Shown here: positions 39,830 to 47,547 of the stretch, piece by piece
How positions within the stretch are numbered: the stretch's first letter is position 1
Layout: every line of letters begins with the position of its first letter
NCBI GenBank assembly: GCA_958453935.1
Contig: CAUDZT010000006.1
Coordinates: 1-47,547 of the forward strand
DNA from: an uncultured Collinsella sp.
Lineage (GTDB): Bacteria > Actinomycetota > Coriobacteriia > Coriobacteriales > Coriobacteriaceae
Length of the DNA: 47,547 bases
Direction: 5' to 3'
The notes under the pieces: model-generated
What the model was told of the DNA's origin: nothing
Seen by the model: the letters and a program-made list of their open reading frames with translations, nothing else
The model's database searches: none
Program-made: the position numbers and the translations under genes

Positions 39830-40918
39830 CTAGTCTAAGCGGACCGGATCGTGGGGGTAGGCGTTGAGAATCTCGACGCCGTTCTCGGTCACCAGGGCTA
39901 GGTCCTCGATGCGGACGCCGGTGTGACCGGGGAGGTATATACCCGGTTCGATAGAGAACGTCATGCCCGGCTCTACGACCTGCTCGTTGGCGAGCGAGAC
40001 ATCGCCCGGCTCGTGGTCTTGCAGACCGATTGAGTGACCCAGGCGGTGCGTAAAGTACTGCCCATAGCCCGCATCCTCAATCACGTCGCGTGCGGCGCGG
40101 TCCAAGTCGCACATACGAACGCCCGGCGTGATGAGCGCCTCGGCGGCCTCGTTGGCGCGGCGCACGATGTCGTAGACGTGCGCGGTCTCCTCGTCCGGCT
40201 GGCCCCAAAAGAACGTGCGTGTCATGTCCGAGCAGTAGTTGCGACGGCGTCCGCCAATGTCGAACAGCACCACGTCGCCATGCTTGAGCACGGTATCGTC
40301 GGGTTCGTGATGCGGGTCGCCGGCGTTGGCGCCAAAGCTCACGATGGGCGGAAAGCTAAAGCCCTCGCAGCCGTGCTTGCGGTACAGGCCGAGCATCTGG
40401 TCGGCGATTTCGCGCTCCGTCACGCCCTCGTGGACGAGTTTGATGGCATCGGCCATCACGGCGTCGTTGGCGGCCGAGGACACGCGCATAAGCTCCTGCT
40501 CGGCGGCATCCTTGTAGGTGCGCGCGGCGGTGACGGCAAAGTCACCCAGGAAAAACTCGCTTGCGGCGTGGTGCTCTATGAGCGGCATCAAAAAGCCGGA
40601 ACGCATGACAGTGTCGACGCCAAGCGGCTTGGCTGGGTCGATCTCACTCGCGATGGCGTCGGTCACGACGTCGGTGTCGGTGTGGTAGGCCACGCGGGCA
40701 TTGTCGTACTCGGGCAGCTGATGCAGGGCGTTGACTAAGATCACGGGCTCGTCATCGCGCGCGAGCAGCACGCCGCAAAAACGCTCGAACATATCGGCAT
40801 AAAAGCCGGTCAGATAGTAGATCGACCACGGGTCATTCACAAGCAGCTGCGCGCCGGGGTGCTGAGCCTCGAGCGCATCGAGCACGCGCGCCACACGCTG
40901 GTCATCGACATGTGCCAT
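39830..40918 (-). CDS. M24-family metallopeptidase, Xaa-Pro aminopeptidase-like
   Basis: This 362-residue protein has a creatinase-like N-terminal domain (to about residue 120) and a pita-bread metallopeptidase domain. Metal ligands are visible: VVLFDIGG (Asp), NYCSDMTRTFFWG (Asp), THRLGHSIGLQDHE (His), FSIEPGIYLPG (Glu) and GVRIEDLALV (Glu). It probably removes N-terminal residues before proline in cytosolic peptides using two Mn or Co ions. The start 40918 is fixed by GAAAGGA 6 nt upstream. It is a single gene convergent with folC. Confidence 0.93.
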   Translation of the reverse strand: MAHVDDQRVARVLDALEAQHPGAQLLVNDPWSIYYLTGFYADMFERFCGVLLARDDEPVILVNALHQLPEYDNARVAYHTDTDVVTDAIASEIDPAKPLGVDTVMRSGFLMPLIEHHAASEFFLGDFAVTAARTYKDAAEQELMRVSSAANDAVMADAIKLVHEGVTEREIADQMLGLYRKHGCEGFSFPPIVSFGANAGDPHHEPDDTVLKHGDVVLFDIGGRRRNYCSDMTRTFFWGQPDEETAHVYDIVRRANEAAEALITPGVRMCDLDRAARDVIEDAGYGQYFTHRLGHSIGLQDHEPGDVSLANEQVVEPGMTFSIEPGIYLPGHTGVRIEDLALVTENGVEILNAYPHDPVRLD

Positions 40919-40959
40919 GAAACATCCTTTCGCTAGGCTGCCACCATGGTATCCCAAGC

Positions 40960-40990
40960 CCGGCAGATAGGGACGTTCCTTTTATGCCGG
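40960..40990. repeat. GGGAC-core palindrome (REP-like copy 8a)
   Basis: CCGGCA (40960-40965) and TGCCGG (40985-40990) flank GATAGGGACGTTCCTTTTA. It lies upstream of the peptidase start. Confidence 0.65.
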
Positions 40991-41041
40991 CACCTTGGGA
41001 CACTCCTTAGCATGACCAGCCTGGCAAGCGTGCAGGCAAAA

Positions 41042-41074
41042 GTAGCTAAAAGAGCCCCGTCCCTAATTAGCTAC
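41042..41074. repeat. GGGAC-core palindrome (REP-like copy 8b), overlapping a gene end
   Basis: GTAGCTAA (41042-41049) and TTAGCTAC (41067-41074) flank a core that reads TTAGGGACGGGGCTCTTT on the minus strand. The last 12 nt overlap the end of the DUF1667 gene and supply its final codons and stop. Confidence 0.65.
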
Positions 41075-41473
41075 TTGGGCTCGGTCGATGTTCATGCTGG
41101 CGATAAGGTTAATGTTGGTGTCTAGGAGGTTCTCTAGCACGACGTCGCCCATGCGGATGGGGGCGTCGACGACTAGGCCGCGGATGAGGTCCATCGCCTG
41201 GGCATGGAGTTCGAGCGGGATGGCTTCGGCCGTGCGCACGGGCAGCAGCGCCTCGTCGCCGCCGGATACGGCCACGGTGGTGGTAAGCACGCGCATGGGA
41301 CAGGTGAGCTCCTGATGCGCGAAAGTATCGCCACGTGGGCAGCTGTTGCCGGTTACGGAGTGCACCTCTGCCACGGCGCCGTCTGTGTCGCGCTCCACCT
41401 CTACGGTCAGGAGGCACTCGGATGGGCAGGTGGTGCAGTTGAACTGCAGCGTTTCAATCGCGTTTGTGCTCAT
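41063..41473 (-). CDS. DUF1667 small Cys-rich protein
   Basis: This 136-residue protein matches DUF1667, the small third member of anaerobic GlpA-like/FAD oxidoreductase operons. Cysteines are grouped as FNCTTCPSEC near residue 15, then NSCPRG and LTCPMR, suggesting a metal or Fe-S site. The rest (LLDTNINLIASMNI) is conserved in the family. ATG 41473 has GAGGAGG upstream, and the gene starts 4 nt after the preceding gene's stop. Its C-terminus and stop lie inside a REP-like palindrome. A role as an electron-transfer or assembly partner of the two FAD enzymes is inferred. Confidence 0.87.
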   Translation of the reverse strand: MSTNAIETLQFNCTTCPSECLLTVEVERDTDGAVAEVHSVTGNSCPRGDTFAHQELTCPMRVLTTTVAVSGGDEALLPVRTAEAIPLELHAQAMDLIRGLVVDAPIRMGDVVLENLLDTNINLIASMNIDRAQVAN

Positions 41474-41477
41474 GACT

Positions 41478-42845
41478 CTACGCCTCCTCAACGGGGTCGA
41501 CGGACAGGACAATCTCGCTAACACCCAAGTCGAGCGCATGCTGAATCACCTTTGCCGGCAGCGGGAAGCTTTCCATGACGCTCGGTTTAAACGGGCGGAC
41601 CTTGCCGGCGAACAGTTCCTCGTCGCCTGCTAGAATGCGCACGCGGGCGGCGTCGACGGGTCGGCGCACGCGGAAGTTAAGTTTAGTGAGCCCGACGGTC
41701 GTAATGCGGCCCGGCAGTGCGTAGCCTGCGATGCCGGCGGGGGAGACTGTGAGCTCGCAGCCCGTGCCCGCAGCGCCCACTTCGTCATCCGCGCCGTTCC
41801 CCAGCGCGTACGCCGCCGCGGCTGCACCGGCGCGTTCGGACTCGGTCGTCACGTTGTCGGCCAGGTCGTGCACGTGCAGCACGTTGCCACAGGCAAAGAT
41901 GCCCGGCACGCCCGTTTGCAGACTCTGGTCCACCACGGCGCCGCGCGTGTGCGGGTCAAGCTCAACGCCCGCGGCAACCGAAAGCTCGTTCTCGGGAATC
42001 AGGCCCACCGAGAGCAGCAGTGTGTCGCACGAAACGATGCGCTCGGTTCCCGGAATGGGCGCCAGGTGCTCGTCGACCTGACTCACCTCGACGGCCTCCA
42101 CGCGGTCGTGCCCGATCACGCTCGTCACCGTGGTGGACAGGTGCAGCGGAATGCCAAAATCGTCCAGGCAGTTCTTGACATTGCGGCGCAGGCCGTTGGC
42201 GTACGGCATGAGCTCGTACACGCCCTCGACCGAAATCCCCTCGAGCGTGCAGCGGCGCGCCATAATAAGCCCGATGTCGCCCGAGCCCAAAATGACGGCG
42301 CGCGAGCCGGGTTTGAGGTTTTCGATATTGATGTATCGCTGCGCCAAGCCCGCCGTAAACACGCCGGCAGGTCGGCTGCCGGGAATCTTGATCTCGCTGC
42401 GGGTGCGCTCGCGGCAGCCCATGGCAAGTACGACCGCGCGCCCGGTGAGCTGCAGCATACCGGAGGGATTCATGAGCGTGACGGTGTGGAGTGTGGCGTC
42501 TTCCGTGGACTCGCCTGAATCAATCCCAAGCACCATGCTGTCCAAGAAAAGCGCGATGTCGGTCGCGCGCACCTGGTCGATAAAACGCTGCGCGTACTCG
42601 GGACCGGTAAGCTCCTGCTTAAAGTGCGAAAGGCCAAAACCGGGGTGGATGCACTGGCGTAGGATGCCGCCCAGGTGCTGCTCACGTTCAACGATGACCA
42701 CGTGCGCGCCTGCCTTGTGCGCGGCAAGTGCGGCCGCCATGCCGGCAGGTCCGCCGCCGATAACGACCACGTCGAACGCCTGCGTTGGTACGGCATCTGC
42801 GGCTCCGGCCTCCACGCGTCCGTCGCGTACATCGATCGTCGTCAT
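41478..42845 (-). CDS. NAD(P)/FAD-dependent oxidoreductase, operon partner of GlpA-like protein
   Basis: This 455-residue pyridine-nucleotide-disulfide-type flavoprotein has an FAD loop (VVVIGGGPAGMAAALAAHKAG) at about residue 25. A second Rossmann loop (AVILGSGDIGLIMARRC) is near residue 185. FACGNVLHVHDLADNVT is the C-terminal FAD signature. There is no CxxC redox disulfide; HLGGILRQCIHPGFG follows the FAD motif as in the family that pairs with GlpA-like dehydrogenases. ATG 42845 lies 1 nt after the upstream gene's stop, with AAGGGGG upstream. It probably moves electrons from the GlpA-like partner to NAD or another acceptor. Confidence 0.9.
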   Translation of the reverse strand: MTTIDVRDGRVEAGAADAVPTQAFDVVVIGGGPAGMAAALAAHKAGAHVVIVEREQHLGGILRQCIHPGFGLSHFKQELTGPEYAQRFIDQVRATDIALFLDSMVLGIDSGESTEDATLHTVTLMNPSGMLQLTGRAVVLAMGCRERTRSEIKIPGSRPAGVFTAGLAQRYINIENLKPGSRAVILGSGDIGLIMARRCTLEGISVEGVYELMPYANGLRRNVKNCLDDFGIPLHLSTTVTSVIGHDRVEAVEVSQVDEHLAPIPGTERIVSCDTLLLSVGLIPENELSVAAGVELDPHTRGAVVDQSLQTGVPGIFACGNVLHVHDLADNVTTESERAGAAAAAYALGNGADDEVGAAGTGCELTVSPAGIAGYALPGRITTVGLTKLNFRVRRPVDAARVRILAGDEELFAGKVRPFKPSVMESFPLPAKVIQHALDLGVSEIVLSVDPVEEA

Positions 42846-42846
42846 C

Positions 42847-44301
42847 CTAGCGCACCCCCTTCAGCGGTCCCTCAACCAGCCAAGAACCGGCATCCTCCAA
42901 CAACACCTCGCTGGGGTCGCAGCCCAGCTCGCGGGCTAGGATCGCCACCACGCGGCTCTGGCAAAAGCCGCTCTGACAGCGGCCCATGCCCGCGCGGCAG
43001 CGTCGTTTGACACCCTCGACCGAAACCGCGCCCGGGCGGCGTCGAATCGCGGCAACAATCTCGGCCTCGGGCACCGTCTCGCAGCGGCAAACGATCTGCC
43101 CCCATGCTGGGTCGGACTCGATGAGCTCCTCCTTGCGCACAAGCGGCGTACGGTCGAAGTCGTCCGGTGCACGGCGAATCGGGTCCCAATCGTCCCGCTC
43201 GCGCAGGGTCACGCCGGCATTGCGCAGCACCTGCTCCATGCGCTCGGCGATGGCCGGCGCGCTCGCCACGCCCGGCGACTGAATGCCCGCGGCCTGGAAC
43301 AGCCCCGGCACCACGGTCGACTGCCCAATAAAGAAGTCGTTCGTTCCCTTAATGACCGGACGACCGCCGGCAAACGCGCGGACTACGCGGCGCGTGTCCA
43401 AGTCGGGCACCAGCTTGCGCGCTCCCGTCAGCAGCGCGTTCACATCGCTTGCATAGGTCTGCGTGTCGCCCGGCTCGCGCACGGCGGCCGTCGCGGTGAT
43501 CACGGTGTTGCCGTGCACGGTGCCTGTCACGATAACGCCCTTCGACACCGGCGTCGGCACGGGGTAGAGCGGCATGAGCGTGCGCGGCTCCTTGTCCAGC
43601 ACCACGATGTTGCCCTGACGCCAGACCATCTGGAACTCCTCGGCGCCCGCCATATGCGAGATGTCGGCGGCGCCGTTGCCCGCGGCGTTGATCAGGTAAC
43701 GGCAGCGCACGTTGCCAGCGGGCGTCGCCAGCGTAAAGCGCGCGTCGTCGCCCGAGCCCGCAACTTCAATCGCCTCCACGGGTGCGGAGCGCATAAACGT
43801 CACCCCGTTGGCCACGGCGTTCTCCAGCGCGGCGATGGCAACCTCAAACGGGTCGACAAACCCAGTCGAGGGGCACCACAACGCGCACGTTGCAGAGGCA
43901 CTGGCGCGCGGCTCAAGTTCGTGGATGCGGTCGGGGCCGATAATCGACAGCTCGGGCACGCCGTTCGCCAGGCCGTTGCTGCGCAGCTTCTCCAGATGCG
44001 TGCGGTCCTCGTCGCTAAAGCCCAGCACCATCGACCCGGTGCGACAGAACAGAAAGCCCAGCTCCTGCGCCCACGTACCGTACAACTCGCAGCCACGGGC
44101 GTTGACCTGCGCCTTTACGGTGCCCGGTGTCGGATCGTAGCCGGCGTGCACCAGGCCGCCATTGGCCTTCGACGCGCCCAGCGCAATATCGTTAGCCGCC
44201 TCGACCACGCAAATGGACAGGTCAAACCGCGCGAGCTGCCTCGCGATGGCGCACCCGGTAATGCCCGCGCCCACAATCGCGATATCAAACGTTTCTGTCA
44301 C
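42847..44301 (-). CDS. GlpA-like FAD-dependent dehydrogenase with C-terminal [2Fe-2S] BFD-like domain
   Basis: The 484-residue protein has an N-terminal DAO-type FAD domain (FDIAIVGAGITGCAIARQLARF), then LGASKANGGLVHAGYD, as in anaerobic glycerol-3-phosphate dehydrogenase subunit A. A C-terminal BFD-like [2Fe-2S] domain binds through VCRCETVPEAEIV and RCRAGMGRCQSGFC. It starts at GTG 44301 with GGGAGG 4 nt upstream. With the FAD partner and DUF1667 it forms the three-gene unit common in Clostridia and Coriobacteriia. The substrate is likely glycerol-3-phosphate or a similar hydroxy acid. No glpK or glpF is adjacent, so this is not certain. Confidence 0.88.
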   Translation of the reverse strand: MTETFDIAIVGAGITGCAIARQLARFDLSICVVEAANDIALGASKANGGLVHAGYDPTPGTVKAQVNARGCELYGTWAQELGFLFCRTGSMVLGFSDEDRTHLEKLRSNGLANGVPELSIIGPDRIHELEPRASASATCALWCPSTGFVDPFEVAIAALENAVANGVTFMRSAPVEAIEVAGSGDDARFTLATPAGNVRCRYLINAAGNGAADISHMAGAEEFQMVWRQGNIVVLDKEPRTLMPLYPVPTPVSKGVIVTGTVHGNTVITATAAVREPGDTQTYASDVNALLTGARKLVPDLDTRRVVRAFAGGRPVIKGTNDFFIGQSTVVPGLFQAAGIQSPGVASAPAIAERMEQVLRNAGVTLRERDDWDPIRRAPDDFDRTPLVRKEELIESDPAWGQIVCRCETVPEAEIVAAIRRRPGAVSVEGVKRRCRAGMGRCQSGFCQSRVVAILARELGCDPSEVLLEDAGSWLVEGPLKGVR

Positions 44302-44318
44302 AGTGCCTCCCAGACGAG

Positions 44319-44349
44319 TTGACAGGCTGTCAATACGACTATCCTACGG
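44319..44349 (-). promoter_or_regulatory. Candidate operator and promoter of the GlpA-like operon
   Basis: TTGACA-ggc-TGTCAA (44319-44333) is a perfect dyad 18 nt upstream of the GTG start. On the minus strand a possible -10 (TAGGAT, near 44347-44342) lies just upstream of it. A regulator binding the dyad would block early elongation or initiation. Confidence 0.4.
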
Positions 44350-44406
44350 TCTGCACACCCCCAGCGCGGCGGCAATGCGGCGAACAGCCCCGCAACACCC
44401 GCCAAC

Positions 44407-44450
44407 GGCAGACGAGGGGAGACCCAGCAACGTCTACAAGCTCGTCTGCC
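44407..44450. repeat. Inverted repeat GGCAGACGAG / CTCGTCTGCC
   Basis: Perfect 10-bp arms at 44407-44416 and 44441-44450 around a 24-nt loop, in the gap between the divergent GlpA-like operon and the zinc-ribbon gene. Confidence 0.7.
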
Positions 44451-44465
44451 GACAGCTACGGCAAC

Positions 44466-44695
44466 CGTTTGTCTCGACCTGTAACAGTTAGACGAGGATT
44501 TGGGTTCCAGATGTTACAGATAAAGACGTTTGCCAGACGCCCCCTCCGTTTGTCTTGATCTGTAACAGTAAGAGGGGTTTTGGGACCCTAGATGTTACAG
44601 ATCGAGATTGAAGTCGGGGAGGGACCCCTGTGTCTCGATCTGTAACATCTAGGCCCGGATTTCGCCTCCACCTGTTACAGATTGAGATGTTTGTG
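44466..44695. repeat. Three tandem palindromic units with CTGTAACA / TGTTACAG half-sites
   Basis: Left half-sites CTGTAACA start at 44479, 44560 and 44640. Right half-sites TGTTACAG start at 44512, 44593 and 44673. Within each unit they are 33 nt apart, and units repeat every 80-81 bp. Flanking bases are also related (GTCTCGAyCTGTAACA outward, TGTTACAGATnnAGA inward). Spacers within units differ. Together with the inverted repeat at 44407 they fill most of the 487-nt gap. Confidence 0.9.
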
Positions 44696-44788
44696 TCCGC
44701 ACCAGCCCCGCTTGCAACCGTAGTCCCATATAAACAAACCCCGTGGTAAACTTGACCGGACTGTAAATATTCCGAAAGGTACACCTCA

Positions 44789-45220
44789 ATGTCCAAATAC
44801 ATCAACGAGCTCATGTCGCCGCAGCTTATGGGCGTCATCTATGCCTTCGTCGGCTTCATCATCGCCCTGTATGTGCTGTCGGTCGTCTATGTGTTCATCG
44901 ACGCTCGCCGCCGCGGCGCCAGCGCCTACGTGGCATGGGGCATCATCGCCCTCATCCCGTTTGTAGGCCTCATCGCCTACCTGGTCCTGCGCCCGCACTC
45001 CTACGCATCCGACCGCGAGGAGCAGGAGCTGGACATGGCCCTGCGCGAGCGCCAGCTTGCCCAGTACGGCACCTGCCCGCAGTGCGGGGCGCCCATCGAG
45101 AAGGACTTCGTCGTCTGCCCGGTGTGCGATACCCAGGTTCGCAACGTGTGTCCCAGCTGCCATCGCCCGCTCGATGCGCATTGGAAGGTCTGCCCCTACT
45201 GCCGAACTCGCATCCAGTAG
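44789..45220 (+). CDS. Membrane protein with C-terminal double zinc ribbon
   Basis: This 143-residue protein has two hydrophobic helices in its first 70 residues (LMGVIYAFVGFIIALYVLSV and YVAWGIIALIPFVGLIAYLV), the PLD-nuclease-N-like arrangement. After a charged linker come two zinc-ribbon halves: TCPQCGAPIEKDFVVCPVC and VCPSCHRPLDAHWKVCPYC. The topology suggests two helices anchoring a cytosolic metal-binding domain. The function is unknown. GAAAGG precedes ATG 44789. The gene is single and stands opposite the GlpA-like operon across the tandem palindromes. Confidence 0.85.
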   Translation: MSKYINELMSPQLMGVIYAFVGFIIALYVLSVVYVFIDARRRGASAYVAWGIIALIPFVGLIAYLVLRPHSYASDREEQELDMALRERQLAQYGTCPQCGAPIEKDFVVCPVCDTQVRNVCPSCHRPLDAHWKVCPYCRTRIQ

Positions 45221-45319
45221 CGCATCCATCGCCGGGCCGGCCGCAAGCCACGGGCACGCCGCAAACCGCACGCGCGCTCCGCAGCCCCGCCCCACACGAT
45301 GAAGCATGCGTAGAAAATC

Positions 45320-45348
45320 GCCCGCCGTGCCATTAAGGTGCGGCGGGC
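45320..45348 (+). terminator. Stem-loop downstream of the zinc-ribbon gene
   Basis: GCCCGCCG (45320-45327) pairs with CGGCGGGC (45341-45348), with wobble pairs extending inward. There is almost no T-run, and the next bases form the thrS -35 box. The remainder of 45221-45319 holds nothing recognisable. Confidence 0.5.
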
Positions 45349-45350
45349 GC

Positions 45351-45378
45351 TTGTATACCAAGGCAACCTGCCTATAAT
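45351..45378 (+). promoter_or_regulatory. thrS promoter
   Basis: TTGTAT (45351-45356), 16 nt, TATAAT (45373-45378) is a good housekeeping promoter. The implied leader is about 65 nt, too short for a T-box. Confidence 0.75.
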
Positions 45379-45448
45379 GATGCAAGTCAAAAACGCCGAG
45401 CGCATCGCACGCACTTGCATCAGGCATCCGAGAGGAGAAAACATACCC

Positions 45449-47212
<1,764 letters not shown>

Positions 47213-47234
47213 CACAAACCATACAAGAATTAAC

Positions 47235-47269
47235 AAAGGTGATCGTCCTCGCGGGCGGTCGCCTTTTTT
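47235..47269 (+). terminator. Terminator after thrS
   Basis: AAAGGTGATC (47235-47244) pairs with GGTCGCCTTT (about 47257-47266) with G-U pairs, then a T-run to 47269. Confidence 0.8.
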
Positions 47270-47284
47270 GTTATCTATAGAAGA

Positions 47285-47312
47285 AAAGCCGCTGGTTAGG
47301 GCGGCTTTTTTT
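47285..47312. terminator. Second, bidirectional-looking terminator
   Basis: AAAGCCGC (47285-47292) with GCGGCTTT (47101 bases further reading as 47301-47308) followed by TTTT. The A-run on the other side would also serve the minus strand. Confidence 0.7.
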
Positions 47313-47317
47313 GTTGT

Positions 47318-47453
47318 GCAAAAAGGTACAGGTTTTTGTAGAGGCGTATGGAGATGTGTCCGTTCGCGCTGCAATTTGTGTAATCTGGGAAAACGTGAGC
47401 AGTTTGCTCGTATAATGAGCAACGTCGAAAGATACAAAAACCTGTACTTTTGC
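47318..47453. repeat. Intergenic element with long inverted arms
   Basis: GTACAGGTTTTTGTA (47326-47340) and TACAAAAACCTGTAC (47433-47447) match perfectly and are flanked by GCAAAAAG/CTTTTGC. The 92-nt interior contains GAGCAgttTGCTC and a TATAAT at about 47411. The layout (arms about 20 nt, interior about 90 nt) resembles the element at 39635-39772, though the arm sequences differ. Confidence 0.75.
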
Positions 47454-47538
47454 GACTGCGCCTAGCTGCGAGCGAGAAGCCTGTTCTAAACGCCCTTGCA
47501 TTTGCGTGCATCGCAAATCCAAAAGAGGGGGCGAGAAC

Positions 47539-47547
47539 ATGGAACAG
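47539..47547 (+). CDS. Probable start of a further gene (3 codons visible)
   Basis: ATG 47539 follows AGAGGGGGCG with suitable spacing and reads Met-Glu-Gln to the window edge. Nothing about the product can be said. Confidence 0.4.

Noticed and set aside
44466..44695. CRISPR array
   Set aside because: The three repeats are pairs of inverted half-sites, spacers inside and between units are of different kinds, and no cas gene is present.

Overview
The window is a high-GC stretch of chromosome from an anaerobic, gut-type actinobacterium of the class Coriobacteriia, most likely Collinsella or a close relative. This is inferred from the strong G/C third-position bias, the gene content (double-cubane reductases, selenocysteine machinery, a molybdenum hydroxylase, no respiratory complexes) and the many palindromic intergenic repeats. 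I could run no database search, so the genus is an inference. There is no prophage, insertion sequence, CRISPR array or rRNA operon.

Layout. 1-2755: the end of a trans-sulfuration enzyme, an MFS exporter, xpt, and a small GGQ release-factor-like protein. 2842-5312 (minus strand): a CLC anion transporter and a lipid kinase. 5523-10936: molybdenum block (moeA, mogA/moaB, modA, modB, modC). 11140-19143: one long plus-strand selenium/reductase block with a tiny leader ORF, two double-cubane-cluster reductase paralogues, their ATP-dependent activase, a family-4 glycosyltransferase, selD (itself a selenoprotein with in-frame UGA at codon 17), yedF, a DUF3343 protein and a cysteine desulfurase-like protein. 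19210-25616: brnQ, tRNA-Pro, tRNA-Gly, focA, selA, selB and the selenocysteine tRNA gene (selC). 25880-31252: gdhA and a two-gene xanthine-dehydrogenase-type molybdenum hydroxylase. 31393-39590: tRNA-Leu, tig, clpP, clpX, valS, folC. 39830-44301 (minus strand): an M24 aminopeptidase and a three-gene GlpA-like / FAD oxidoreductase / DUF1667 operon. 44789-47547: a zinc-ribbon membrane protein, thrS, and the first codons of another gene.

How the genes work together. The Mo block imports molybdate and inserts it into molybdopterin. The selenium block makes selenophosphate (SelD) and probably delivers selenium through YedF, DUF3343 and the desulfurase. SelA, SelB and tRNA-Sec turn selenophosphate into selenocysteine for SelD itself and for selenoproteins outside the window. 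The Mo hydroxylase at 27519-31252 is a plausible consumer of both metals' pathways, because related purine hydroxylases carry labile selenium on the Mo cofactor. The most interesting unknown is why an ATP-driven very-low-potential reductase (two paralogues plus activase) and a glycosyltransferase sit directly upstream of selD, with the glycosyltransferase overlapping the selD start by 8 nt. This could be a selenium-reduction or selenosugar system.

Intergenic DNA is rich in inverted repeats. At least eight belong to one family with a GGGAC/GTCCC core and different outer stems (REP-like). There are also three tandem CTGTAACA/TGTTACAG palindromes at about 80-bp spacing before 44789, and two long-armed elements near 39.7 kb and 47.4 kb.
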